Source: Selaginella tamariscina
Taxonomy: Eukaryota; Streptophyta; Lycopodiopsida; Selaginellales; Selaginellaceae
NCBI GenBank assembly: GCA_003024785.1
Contig: PUQB01000396.1
Location: 26,051-90,050, forward strand
Direction of reading: 5' to 3'
Length of the DNA stretch: 64,000 bases
Below, piece after piece: positions 34,091-46,330 of this stretch (positions within the stretch are counted from its first letter, which is position 1; the number at the start of each line of letters is the position of its first letter). The position numbers and the translations under genes are program-made. The notes below the pieces were generated by a model. It worked only from the letters and a program-made list of their open reading frames with translations. It was not told the DNA's origin and ran no database searches.

Positions 34091-34990
34091 ACCTCTTCAA
34101 GGGATTGAAGTATGAATCTACACTTCTAGGAGAAGCACATAGAGCAGGTGGTATCACTTGTACTGGCGTAAAAAATTTGAATGCGTAACCTTGTGTAATA
34201 ATAAAGTTTTAGGGTATAGGGTTTAAACTTTTTAGGTTTCAAAATTCATATACTTTCACTACAATGACAAGGGTCTCTGTGTACTCTTCCATCCAAGATA
34301 AATTTGTTCTGAATGATGGTTCGCTTTGCAAGCCAACACAAAAACCGCTTTTAACTTGATACTATATTCTCACTCATCGTATTTTTTAATTTTTCCCATA
34401 AAACACACATTTTGCACATTTTTCGCAGCATACAAATTATGCAGAAAATGCTGCTATTTCTTGAATATTTATATGAAATATGTAAAAGAGAATTTTTTTA
34501 AAAAGTACACATTTTTCATTGTTTTTTTTTCATGTAAGGACGAGGGTGGTCTTCTTTGCCCCCAAGTCGACCACTGTGTTGGAGCTACAGGAATGTTGGA
34601 ATAGAACGGTTTAGAGAGAAAATGAATATTTGCCACCCCAAATACTGTAGACGATGAAGAAGACAGTGTTTCTTGCTGCACAAGATATGCTAGAATTGCA
34701 TAGTGAAAATCTTCTTGTTACGTATGATACTTGACACTGTTACACAAAGGAGTGGAGCTCTGACCCCACATCTATCATTAATCTCTCCAAAAAGATTTAT
34801 GCCGTGTATACTTAATATGTATGTTTAATTACATGTGTGTGCGCATGTGTTAGTAGAAATATAAACACAGATAATTAACCACAAAACTCATAAAAACTTG
34901 ATTATATTAATTATTTATCATTAACAAATCATGAGCTATCTATGAGCTGCTTGGTTCGGATTACCTTTAAAGCTGCAAAACCAGTTGTGG
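34091..34990. other. Unassigned region
   Basis: No coding sequence or repeat was recognised. Open frames around 34326-34681 look non-coding in composition. Confidence 0.3.
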
Positions 34991-35009
34991 TTATCTATCC
35001 ATGTGAGCT

Positions 35010-35701
35010 TCACCTTCTGGATGTGAACTTGTCGAATGAACCGCCAGTAGGAATTTTCCCCAACAACTCATTATAGGATAGGTCACTGCAGCTATGAACT
35101 GACATTAGCACATAAGTATATATGCATATGTATTCAGTACTTACAGGATAACAAACTTTGAGAGAGAAGTTAGAGAGTCTGGTATTGGCCCATAGAGCTT
35201 GATGTTCTCCAAGTGTCCTTAAATCATCACAATGTATAAAATTATCATAGTTTATAAATATACATATGCAATAATGATATATAAACCCTTGGTGAGATTC
35301 CCAAGTTCTGGAGCAAGTTTTCCCTAAGTCTCTAATCATTCATTATCCTAGACATCAACCAATTTAACAAGTTAATTACCTATATATGGTGTAAGTTTTG
35401 CGTACTTACAGTAACTGAGTTATTCCTGTTGCAATTAAGATCCAACCAGTTGTATGAATAGTCATCTGTCATATCCCAAGAGTGAAAGGCATCTAATGGG
35501 TCTTCCTCGATCCCATCCATGAAGGTTGCTAAAGCCATAACTGCAATAGAACCACAGTGGATATACGAGAGAGAGGGAGATGAATGATATACAATACCTT
35601 CTTTATTGCATTGTTTATTAGGATTGAAGTGATTCAGAACACGAGAAACATGGCACGGAACAAATGGAAAGCACCAGAAGCAAAACGAGCAAGAATTTCA
35701 T
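35010..35701 (-). pseudogene. SERK-like gene fragment c
   Basis: Minus strand. Exon 1 starts at 35701 (MKFLLVLLLVLSIC, a good signal peptide). The cap exon, 35540 down to about 35410, reads MALATFMDGIEEDPLDAFHSWD and then NWLDLNCNRNNSV. The last-LRR exon at 35080-35010 reads DLSYNELLGKIPTGGSFDKFT. Splice sites resemble fragment b. One cysteine of the N-terminal pair is lost (SYNW in place of PCNW). No kinase exons. Confidence 0.65.
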
Positions 35702-35877
35702 ATTTATCAAACTGAAGGGAAAATAGACTTTCTAGGATAGAAAATCCTTGTTTCACACCCATATAAACCAATAAAAATCATGTGCGTGGGCGTGCCATGC
35801 ATTAAATGTTCTTAAACACATTTCTGCATTAACCATTAATGGTAAGGGTCATACCTTACAAATAGAGTGCAAAATCA

Positions 35878-35912
<35 letters not shown>

Positions 35913-36513
35913 AATTCTTAATTTCAAGTTACAAATTGAATTTTATGCTGTTTCATGAATATAAGTTAATTTTTATAAGGTTTAAAAATAAATATTTACA
36001 TATTTTTATAGAGTTTATTTAGTTTACGATTTACATTAATTATCATTTTAATAAAATATTACTAATATAAAATCTAATTTACTATACTATATATGTTTTA
36101 GGATGAAATAAATAAATAAATAAAATGCTGTTAATAAATAAGTAACACAATTCATTATAGAACAAATTAATTCAAATGAGTAATAATAAATTCATCGTGC
36201 TGTTAATGATAATGTTAAATTTAATATGTAAGTTTATAAATTGTAATAATAGTGGGATTTATATTTAAAACTGAAAATTTTATTATAAATATTTAAATTT
36301 TAATTTTAGTAATGTAGTTTTAACATATAATTTATAATATTCAAATTAAGATATATTTAAAAGTGTACACAATGTGTAATATGAGTTTACAATATTAATT
36401 AATATAATATAGAGTTTAAAACATAGAAATAAAACCATATAACATATAATTTATAAATATAAAAATATCATCTCTCTATAAATTTGGATTTATAAATAAA
36501 ATACTATGGTGCA

Positions 36514-36896
36514 CGGACCCTCGCAGGGTCATTTCAGCACCCTCCAATGCTCCCACGGTAAGTCTGGCTCACGGGTGCGGACCTGGGACTGGATGCTGCC
36601 GAGAGCGTCCTGGCGGCCCTGAGGCTTTGTAAGAACATCACATCTGACATACGGAGTCCCGACGACTGGTTGTCATCTGTCACATCCCAAGTGTGAAAAG
36701 CATCTTCCTCCATCCCATTCTTAAAGCCATAACTGCAATAGAACCACATGGATATACTAGAGAGAGGGAGATGAATGATATATACAATACCTTCTTTATA
36801 GCATTGTTTATTGGGATTGAAGTGATTTAGAACACGAGAGAAACATGGCACCGAACATATGGAAAGCACCATAAGCAAAACGAGCAAGAATTTCAT
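36514..36896 (-). pseudogene. SERK-like gene fragment d fused to a GC-rich insert
   Basis: Minus strand. The signal-peptide exon starts at 36896 (MKFLLVLLMVLSICSVPCFS); the cap exon starts at 36732. After HTWDVTDDNQS the SERK sequence stops at about 36662 and a GC-rich segment of about 150 bp follows. In one frame that segment reads VRCDVLTKPQGRQDALGSIQ, then RVRTREPDLPW. The origin of the insert is not recognised. It is absent from fragments a, b and c and present in e. Confidence 0.6.
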
Positions 36897-38830
36897 GATT
36901 ATCAAACTGAAGGGAAAATAGACTTTCTAGGATAGAAAACCCTTGTTTCACACCCCATATAAACCAAAAAAAATCATGTGCGTGGGTGTGCCACGCATTA
37001 AATGTTCTTAAACACATTAATCTGCATTAACCATTAATGGTAAGGGTCATACCTACAAATAGAGTGTGTCTGTGTGTATAAATCCTTAGTTTTAAGTTAC
37101 AAATTAAATTTTATCTGTTCCATGTGAATACAGGTTAATTTTTATAAGGTTTAAAAATAAATATTTACATATTTTTATAGAATTTATATATTTTGAGATA
37201 AACATTAATTATCATTTAATAAAATAATATTAATATAAAATCTAATTTCTATACTATATATGTTTTAGGATGAAATAAATAAATAAATAAAATGCTGTTA
37301 ATAAATAAGTAACACAATTCATTATAGAATGGATTAATTTAAATGAGTAATAATAAATTCATTGTGCCATTAATGATGATGTTAAATTTAAAATGTAAGT
37401 TTATAAATTGTAATAATAGTGAGATTTATATTTAAAATTAAAAATTTCATTATAAATATTTAGGATTTAATTTAGTAATGTAGTTTTAATATATAATTTA
37501 TAATATTCAAATTAAGATATATTTAAAAGTGTACACAATGTGTAATATGAGTTTACAATATTAATTAATATAATATAGAGTTTAAAACATAGAAATAAAA
37601 CCATATAACGTATAATTTTAAATATAAAGATATAATCTCTCTATAAATTTGGATTATAAATAAAATACTATCTGCATCATTGAAATATACTAATATGTTT
37701 ATTTAAGTGTTAAAAGAATATTTGTATATACGTAAATACGTATAAGCAAACTAGGTTAACACCACTATGACATACACAGAGTAATTTCTAGTGTTAAATA
37801 TGTTCTTATACACACACACACACATTGTGTGTCTATGTTTACATAATGTGTTCTTGCAGAGTAGTTTGTGTAGACTTAGTATATAAAACGGACATAGGTA
37901 TGTGCTTGGGTGATTATTTTGCGTGCTTGGCCTTATGGCTATTGTGCATGACCATGCAACCGTAACAAAGATACATAGAATATTTCACTAATTAAACTTC
38001 AGCGTCAAGGATAGTAAAAGAAATAATCTTAGTCAAACATCTTCACTTCGTTGATGACCTAAATTTACTAGTGCCAAGGGCTATTCCGGGTATGTTTAAG
38101 ATAAATTTTTTAAACAATGAAAAGTGATTATGAATGACATAATACATTTAAGTGAAACATTTATGGCCATTGGTTGAATTTATTCCATTTTTGGTATTTG
38201 TGTTTCTTTTTGAAATAATATATATAATTAGGCCACATGAGTTTATGATTTTGGAGATTACTGAATAGAGTGTTTATGAAATCATGTCATCACATATGTA
38301 ATGCCACCAACAGCTAAGGCAAACCAGATCTAAAGTTTTTTTAAGGTTTTTTTTCAATCTCTACAATTTCTTGCCGAATTCTTCTCTTATGTTGCCAAAT
38401 CCAATGGATTAAAGCTTCCATAGAGAGACACAAACCATTGTTCTTTCCCAAATCGCAATCAATTAACTAGTTATCTTTTTTTTTTTTTGTCTCTATTATA
38501 TAATTATATCTCTCTCACTAAAATCTTTGTCTCTCAATACAGATCTTAATCTGTCTCTCCCACTCTCTATATGCACACATACTCACATAAGCCAGCATTT
38601 CTTTGCACATTTGACCCTCTTTCCTTCACTATTTAACACTCTTCTACTCACACACATGCACACACACACGTGCATATCTCTCTCTTCTCTTGCTCTTTTT
38701 GTCTATCTCATATGCACAAACACACACACACTCTCTCTGCATGCATAGATCTCCGTCTATCTAACACATGCAGACATATTTGCATCTCTTTGAAACACCT
38801 CTCTCTCTCTCTCTTTCCTAATATATGAAA
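36897..38830. other. AT-rich non-coding part of the left inverted-repeat arm
   Basis: No gene seen. It contains (CA)n at 37811-37824, (T)n at 38468-38487 and pyrimidine-rich microsatellite DNA at 38500-38820. The frame at 38527-38748 is low-complexity. Confidence 0.5.
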
Positions 38831-38954
38831 CTGAAAACCACAAGTACGTGCATGAAATATGCTTAGAATACACATATGCTTTCTATACCTTATGTCAAGG
38901 TTACTCGATATTACTTAACAAAAATGCAAGGATAACAATCTATTTTGTTTAAAA

Positions 38955-39180
38955 ACCTTGGTGCACCTCAGCACTGAGGTTGTTGTGCACATTAATTTGT
39001 CATTTGCTAGGCTCATATTTTAACTACACTTTCTAGTTTCCCAGTTTCCCTTAGTGCCAAGGTTGGAGCGTGTCCCCCTCCATGCTGAGGTTGGAGCATG
39101 TCAACCTTGGCGTCCAACCTCAGCGTCAAGGGTGTGACGGTCCAGCCTCGGCACAGAGGGTGGGTATTTTTGCACCAAGG
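38955..39180. repeat. Second cluster of CCTTGGCGCCAAGG-type dyads
   Basis: Contains CCTCAGCACTGAGG, CCCTTAGTGCCAAGG, ACCTTGGCGTCCAACCTC, CAGCGTCAAGG and related words, each an imperfect dyad. It resembles 28641-28925 and lies close to an L copy in both places. Confidence 0.55.
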
Positions 39181-39260
39181 CTTTACACATCTATTTCGTT
39201 GACTTATTTATGTTATGTCAGAAATGCTTAAAAGACACGACTAACATGCTACACAAACTG

Positions 39261-41215
39261 TTGCGTCACACCCCTTGTCCCTCAAGATGGACGAAGACGT
39301 AGACTAAACCAACAACTTCTTTTGACAAATTTTGTGTGGACACACCTTTGTCCAACATGCTTGATGGCTTGGAGAGGAAGTGGGGAGAAAATTTGTTACA
39401 TATCCCACTTATATTATTGAAGGAGAACAAGAAAGTGTGATCGATTGCAAGGAATACGAGCAATCTAATACATTCCTTCACACAAATAGCTACATAAGCA
39501 TGGCGCAAGCTTTTGTGGTTATAGAGAAGAGAACTAAACTCTGAAGAAAAAAAGGCCATTGAAGAATACAAGTTATTGGGAGATGCGTGCAAGTCTTTTT
39601 AACAACAATGCAAATAGCTGCATGATCTAGCCATCCTAGTAAACAAAAATTTGGGATGGTAATAATTGCCATCATTAATGATGAGGAACCTTATTACAAC
39701 GATAGAAAACACATGTGTTTGTCAAATGCCACTTGTTGGAAATAATGAACTATTCATAAACTATCCACTCATATAGGTTATAAAGAGAATTAATGAAGTA
39801 TGTTACATATATCTTCTCATATTATTAAACATGTGTGTCTTAGAGTCTTGTCCAGCATTTTGACGGAGTTATCTCAAAGATTGTATGCTATGAGGTAGTG
39901 CAAGAGGTATCAACGGGATCACTATTGAAAGTAGCACATATATTCATTCTTCTCGGAGTAAATTTATTTGCTCTTTGCCATTACTTAGAGATAATCATCG
40001 GTGTTGAGGATTATCTCTTCTTCTTCTTTCCAACATAGTTACCTTGGTATTTTATGCAACCCAAATACTAAAAGAATGAAAAAAAGTAGAATTGATTCAC
40101 TAATATCAAAGGGTATGGGGACAATAGCTAACATACAAAAAGCTAAGTAGAACATAAGAAATAATCAGATGACAACAATGGGCAAATACTTCTTTATCAT
40201 AAATTCCAAGGGTGGTAAAGAATTTAAACATTGGCTCATTATATGGCGGATGAACTGGATGATAAAGGGTGTGCACAGAGAGTGTGGCAAAAGTTGTAAA
40301 AGACAAGAATGAGGTTGATCACTACGACTACTCATGTTGACCTTTTTCATGGATACCTTTTTCAAGGAGATAAAGAAGGAGGCCTTTGGATGATTAATAT
40401 CCATACATAGCAAAGGTATTCACCATTCCAAAAAAAAAATTAAAGACAACTTATTTAAATACCATGTCCAACAAATTATAGATCACATGCTTCTACAATA
40501 AGTCTTCTTCTTTTTCAATTATAAGTTCGATCTAATTTATAGGTTTGTAGAAGCAAACAAAGGTTCTCAACTTTTGTTCCAGATAGGTGTAGTCGAGAAT
40601 GAATAGACAAACGAATTATTTTATTCTCAACTCAAAACTGTATTTGAAGTTTCCTTGCAAAATCACTAATGAAGAAATTAAATGTATTTTTCTATTTAAG
40701 TTATGTTGTGTATCAGATAATGAAATGCACAATGAAGTCAGATTACAGAAGGTCAACGAGCAAGGGACAAGGAAAGGAAGCGGTGAATCTAGCAATAGCG
40801 GTGGAACTAAAAAGGGCAAGGGAAAAAGGAGGAAATTTATGTTGAGGACAAGTTGCTTGGGTAAAACTCTTGGGAGTCCAAAATATATAAGGTACATTCC
40901 CAAACTAAAGGCATAAATTAAAAAGATTGTTCAATTTCTATAAACTAGCAATGTACAACCAACATTGTCAGAAGGGTGGGGTTACGATCGCATAGTGGGA
41001 GACTTTCTGATTGGGCTCTCTCCTGGCAGAGATTTAGAAAAGAGTCATGCATTTATATTCTATGCATAGGTCATTCTTTACTAATTGTAATTAAATTCTT
41101 CACAAACAGGGCTTTATAATGGTGATTAGAGCATGTGAAATTATCTGAAACATGTAATTGAAGCACTTCCTTGTAGTACTGATAAACTTCAATATTCACA
41201 TATAGAGATACAATC
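39261..41215. repeat. L repeat, copy without the element (unoccupied site at about 40990)
   Basis: The segments 40413-40990 and 40993-41215 correspond to the left and right flanks of A3 and are joined here without any insert (GATCGCATAGTGGGAGAC). The part 39735-40430 recurs inverted at 63040-64000. The sequence is low in coding signal except for the frame at 40599-40916. Confidence 0.75.
40599..40916 (+). CDS. Hypothetical basic protein of the L repeat (105 codons)
   Basis: An open frame from ATG at 40599 with MNRQTNYFILNSKLYLKF, then EMHNEVRLQKVNEQGTRKGS, then a basic GTKKGKGKRRKF segment that could be a nuclear signal. The inverted L copy keeps much of it (62870 down to 62628, truncated by changed sequence), and the 17200-17460 copy is broken by stops. 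No family is recognised. It may be an exon of a larger gene or a chance frame kept because the copies are young. Confidence 0.3.
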   Translation: MNRQTNYFILNSKLYLKFPCKITNEEIKCIFLFKLCCVSDNEMHNEVRLQKVNEQGTRKGSGESSNSGGTKKGKGKRRKFMLRTSCLGKTLGSPKYIRYIPKLKA

Positions 41216-42460
41216 ATATGGAGAGTCTTCTTGAATTCGTAATACTGCACACCTCTGTAACATTATATCAATTTTCAACTCTCAAATTGATTATGCATCG
41301 AAGTATAACTTCTTCACTAATTTGAACAATTAGTATTTTGACAATCACCTTTTAAATTAATCCTCATTTCATAAATAATTACAATTTCAATATTGATACT
41401 CTCAAATTAATAACGATCATCTAATGTTCAAATCCTGAATTTACCAACAAATTATAATTAGTAGATATGACTTTACAATTGTATTAATTTATTGAAATGC
41501 AAAAATTGTAATATAGACATTTGAACTTAGTTGATATAAACCAAACTTCAACTTGAGATGAAATACTTTCAGTATTTCGAGATGTCATTTAGGGACTAAG
41601 AGGAATTATGAATCATTGTTTTGTTCATCTAACTAATTTAGTAAGATATTAATTTCCATATTAATGTTATCATGACACCAAAGTGTTATACTAACTTCAC
41701 ATTTAATTATATTTCATAATTCAATAAAATTCTCTAAACATGAATAAGCTATTTAATTCAGTACATTGAATTAAGATACACTATTCAATCTAAAGATTTA
41801 GCAATCCCATAAAGTTCTACATTGCTCCCCTAGCAATGTATTGAGAAATTCTTTCTTATTTTTCATAAAAATAGTGTTTCAAACTACAACATTAAAGTAT
41901 TACCTTGCTAAAGTGTTAAAAGTTAAATCCTTCATTTTGAATCTTTTTATATCATGATTATGGCCACCTCATATGATCATAACTAAGTCTTAATATTAAG
42001 CATTCTAATCTCAATATTCAACAGATATTATACCATACTTTACTAAGTTATTTATAATAAATCTTAAAAAGACTATCACAAATATTTTCAAAGTCTAGAA
42101 TATAAATATCTTAATAGATGAGGTGATAAAAAACCTCATTTCTCAAATCGAATATTAAACCATACGTTAGGGAACTTCTTCTTGAGCTATCTTAGTAACT
42201 CAAAATCATACTTTCATAAATATTGAATCAAACTCAAGAAACACCATCAAACCTTAAATAAAGAAAAGTTTTAGTTTATGATATTCCAGAAGATTGAAGA
42301 TATATACTTTGTATGTTCTCTGAGTGCCACATTTATGACCATGATGTAGAGTCAAGAAACTGACTTTTTGAATAATTGTATTTAACTTCAAATGAAGTCA
42401 ATATCAAAAATCAACACCAACTTTTAAAATCCCATTTGAATACTCCCTAAAGAGGTACAT
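41216..42460. other. Unassigned AT-rich region
   Basis: No coding sequence, RNA gene or repeat structure was seen on either strand. Confidence 0.4.
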
Positions 42461-42739
42461 TGTCATGACGTGTATAACAAATAAAAGAATATTCTCCATA
42501 AAGTATAAGCCAAAATATTCCTAAAAGGTTATATGTAGAATTCAAAAAGGATATAGATTAAGGTATAAAAGGGAATTAAAAGAATTAAGGAAGGCACCCT
42601 AATATTAAAAGCATTTTGGAGAGCAACGTTTGGAGACTAGAGATAGCTCGGGGGAGGTCGGGTGGTTTTGTGAGGGTCTCTAGTTTGTACATAGTGATGC
42701 CTAATAATGTGGTATTGGAGGGAGGTTCAAGATGAGTGA

Positions 42740-43660
42740 CTGATGGGAAGGAGAGGACAACACCAATGAGTGGACAAACCAGGAAATCATGTTCAAAGTA
42801 TACGCTATGACGAAGGATTCCAAGCAATTTCACGAGTATGTGACTAGCTCCTTAGAGGTGATTCGTGAGCGGTTGGATACTATTAAGATCAACTTGGTCA
42901 AGGAACTGTGGGTGGTAAGAGCAGGGTGCTGGATCATCTTCACATTTCTCCTTTTCCTAGTAAAGAATCCGCATTTGAGGTTATGAGTTGGCTAGAGATA
43001 GCAGCAAACTTGCTTACTGCACAAGGAGTGACTACCGAGCAGGCTATGATAACTGTATTAGTAGCCTTGAAGGATAAAGTTGCAAGGTGGTGAACATGCA
43101 TTCAAAATCAACACCAGTTAGCTCACCAAGATATGATTGCAACTTGGGAGGAGTTCTTTAAGCTATTTAAGGAGTATACTCCTTGGTTCGATGTGTCTCA
43201 TGCAAGACATGTATTGCAACACTTAAAGTAAGGGAAGATGACATTTGATGATTACATTGAGAAGTTAAGTCAATTACTTACCTAACATGTCTGCCAACCA
43301 GCAGAAGGATTATTTTATAAATGAGCTACGAAGTGCTAACTTTGGATAGACATCTTAACTCAGTGATTCAGCCCAAGACTTTGGAGGAGCTATACGAATA
43401 CACCCACTTGCTAAGGAGGATAAGGTGTTTAAAGAGAATGAAAGGCATGGCAAGAAGCATGGTAGGAGCACCTCTCCAAGTCCTCGTGAACACCAAGAGT
43501 ATAGAGGGAATAGAAATCATGCTAGGCTGAAGTCCAAGCTAATAGCCTCTAATTCTTATTGCATCAACAAGCGGCCTAAGAAGATTGTTAAGGTGTTTGA
43601 TAACGAACATTGCCACATGTGTAGAAAGGTCGAACACTAGAAAGTAAATTATCCAAGGAG
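42740..43660 (+). pseudogene. Ty3 gag remnant
   Basis: Contains a retrotransposon gag core (KVARW, WEEFFKLFKEYTPWFDVSHA) and a C-terminal zinc knuckle CHMCRKVEH. Several in-frame stops occur (for example at about 43090 and 43230). Confidence 0.7.
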
Positions 43661-43819
43661 GAACAAGTGCAATGGCAAAAGTTTTAATGGTAGTAAGGAT
43701 AAGGAGATGCCTAAGAAGCTTCATGAGATGGAGCATGAAGAGGAGTACCAAGGAGATAGCTCTAGACTGCGAGGTAAATTTCTATATGTTCTTGCTCGAT
43801 AGGTAAACTACATGGCATG

Positions 43820-44930
43820 GGAGGAGCCACACACATGTGCTATTATAGTGAAGGGACGACTTGGTGGACGTCCAGTGCGAATCCTTTTAAATACAGGAGT
43901 AGTGATAACTTTGTGTCAGCAAAGTTAGTGCATGAGTGCAGCTTGCCCATGAAGTGCTTCAATACTAGAGTAAGGGCTCAACTATTGTCACACAAAGTTG
44001 GAGGAGTTACAGCTAGAGGTTGACAAAACTTAGCTGGTGGAGACTTTCTTTCTTGCAGAGCTAGTGCACGTGGATCTCATCCTTGGGATGAGCTGGTTGG
44101 AACGTGTGGGAAGTGGTGCACCAAGTGAGTGAAACTTGAGTATAGTGGAGTGAAATACACTTGGTTTGGAACAAAGCTTAAGTTTCCAAACAAGTATCTT
44201 TCTACTATGTCTTTGAAGAAATATCTTCATAATAAAAAAGATCAAGTCTTTCTGATGTATATATGTGAGTTAGATTCTTCTAATGTCACCTCGGGTGAAG
44301 CTGCTGTACAACTTATCCTTGAGGAGTTTGCTGACATCTTTCCTCCCGAGCTACCTCATGGCTTACCACCTACAAAAGGTGTGGAGCATGAGATTGTGTT
44401 GGAATCGGGTAAGAAAGCCATTTATCATAGGCTGTTCTGACTGAGCCATGCTGAGGAGCAAGAGGTTAAGAGACAAGTGATGTACAACTAAGCAAGTCTC
44501 TATTCGGTGCACCAGTATTTCTTGTCAGGAAGAAAGATGGCATTATGAGATGTGCATAGACTACAGAGCTCTTAACAAGCAAACACTGAAGGGAAAGATG
44601 CCCATGCCACGTGTGGATACTATCATGGATCATCTCGATGGAGCCAGAGCATTCACCAAGATAAATTTGCGCAATGGGTATCATCAAATTGTTGTGAAGG
44701 AGGCAGATATCTACAAAATTGCTTTCAACACAGCTTTGGGCATTTCGATTCACTATTATGCTGTTTGGCTTAACAAATGCCCTAGCCACATTCACTCAGT
44801 TGATGACTAAGGTGTTTGGTGGCTACTTACATGACTTTGTGGAGATCTTCCTTGACAATATTCTTATTTATAATAAGAATATGAAAGAGCATGTACAAGC
44901 TTTATGTAAAGTACAAGCTTTATGTAAAGA
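43820..44930 (+). pseudogene. Ty3 protease and reverse-transcriptase remnant
   Basis: The protease region has RLGGRPVRILLNT where the family has DSG, so it is inactive. RT blocks include [51 protein letters not shown] and IFLDNILIYNKN. The FLDD catalytic motif is altered to FLDN. A short direct duplication (GTACAAGCTTTATGTAAA twice) is at about 44894-44929. Confidence 0.75.
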
Positions 44931-44990
44931 AGAGTAAATGTGCATTTGCTCAATGCGAAGTGGAGTATTTGGCGTCACAAGGTGGTAGTG

Positions 44991-45295
44991 GTGGAATAAT
45001 AGGGTGATGTGTTAGCCAACTTGTTCGTATGATCTTAGATACTAAATTACACCATCAACACCAAGGCGTATATTCATACGACCACACATTCCAGACCAAT
45101 TGTGGACCACACAATCCTGAAGACTCAAATATATAAACATGGTTCCAATTCCAGGTTTCTCAAAATCATTCAACACCAGTCTTTGGCATTGTGTTTCATT
45201 TTATATTCATTTCTCTCTTGAATACAATCTCCTCATTTCAGCTCAAAGGTTCCACTCTTATTTTAAAGGTTTCGCCATTTGCGCAAGGTCGTGAC
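44991..45295. other. Spacer between the two Ty3 elements
   Basis: No coding sequence is seen. ATATATAAACATGG at about 45128-45141 resembles a TATA region, and the overall look is that of another decayed LTR, but no ends could be defined. Confidence 0.3.
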
Positions 45296-45519
45296 TGTTA
45301 GGCACCACTATGTACAAACTAGAGACCCTCACAAAACCACCCGACCTTCTCCAAGCTGTCTCTAGTCTCCACACGCTGCTCTCCAAAAGGCTTCTAATCT
45401 TAGGGTGCCCTTAATTCTCTTAGATCTAGGTATATCTCTTCACGAATATTCTGGCTTATACCTTTCTGGAAAATATTCTTTTGATTCGTTATATGGGTCA
45501 TAACAATCCTCCCCCATTA

Positions 45520-46330
45520 GCAAGTCCTTGTCCTCAAGGGTAGTATAACTTACTCAATTGGTCCTATATCATTAGCCTTGTATATCCACAAAGAATCTAC
45601 TTAGGATTCATTCCTTGTGAGTACTCTCTTTAACTGGCTAACATGAAACACTGGGTGCACCCTCACTCCTTCTAGCAGCCGTAGTCAATATGCCACCTTA
45701 CCGATACGCTCCAGAATCTATAAGGACCTGAGTACCTGGGAGATAACTTATTATTGTGTCACTTCAGTAAGGCCACAACAGTGTTCTGCCTTCAACACTC
45801 AGATCTTTATCTTCCTCATCCATGTTGCCTTGAGCTTTCTTACTTGCTAAACCCAACTCAAAAGCTATCTTGGGATGCCATCCAAACATAACATAGTATG
45901 GACTCATTCCAATGCTACTGTGTCCTTGGCAAACGGGTGACAAAGTCCATAGAGATACTGCCCCATCACTGTCTAGAATAGGCAATGGTACTAATAGCCC
46001 ACCTGGTTTCTCCTTGGACACCTTTACTTGCTGAACTTGTCACAAGTCTGCAGTACTCTATGATATCAGCTTTCATATTCCTCCAATAGAACCTCCTCTT
46101 GATCAACTCATACGTTTTCCTCCCCCAAAATGACCAACCTGGGCATCATGATGGAAATATAGTACTGGTTGATCAAATGGTCCACACGAGGAAGATACAC
46201 ATGGCCATTGTAATACAAAACTCCATCCTGAAATGAGAATGGTTGCTCTAGCTATCCTCTAAGCTCCTGCACCTCGGCGTCTTGTGCTTGAGCATGTTGA
46301 ACTACCTGGCTAAACTCATTGACCGTCCTT
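45520..46330 (-). pseudogene. Ty3 integrase remnant
   Basis: Remnants of an HHCC-type zinc region occur near 46030-46130 (EYCRLVTSSAS). Then VPLPILDSD jumps directly to HSSIGMSPYYVMFGWHP (45890-45960), so most of the DD(35)E core is deleted. The C-terminal part has KLSPRYSGPYRF and, in another frame, CFMLASLKRV, typical of Ty3 integrase tails. Confidence 0.72.

Larger units (their letters stand above)
35985..38835. repeat. Large inverted repeat, left arm (about 2.9 kb)
   Basis: Matches 48802-51708 in inverted orientation throughout, including SERK fragment d/e, the GC-rich insert, AT-rich DNA and the (TC/GA)-rich end near 38790-38835. The arms are separated by about 10 kb holding L sequence and two Ty3 elements. 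Within the arm, 35985-36505 and 37080-37680 are similar, so the arm contains an older tandem duplication. Confidence 0.8.
42461..44990 (+). mobile_element. Ty3-type LTR retrotransposon, 5' part, decayed
   Basis: The 5' LTR is at 42461-42706 (TGTCATGACGTG...GATGCCTAATA), similar to the LTR at 45296-45505. It is followed by a degraded primer site (TGGTATTGGAG). Gag spans about 42740-43660 and ends in a CCHC knuckle (CHMCRKVEH). Protease lies at about 43820-44100 and reverse transcriptase at 44270-44930, with many stops and shifts. The element stops just after the RT core; RNase H, integrase and the 3' LTR are missing. Order gag-protease-RT fits the Ty3 class, though without integrase the class rests on RT similarity and on the sister copy. 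Confidence 0.78.
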
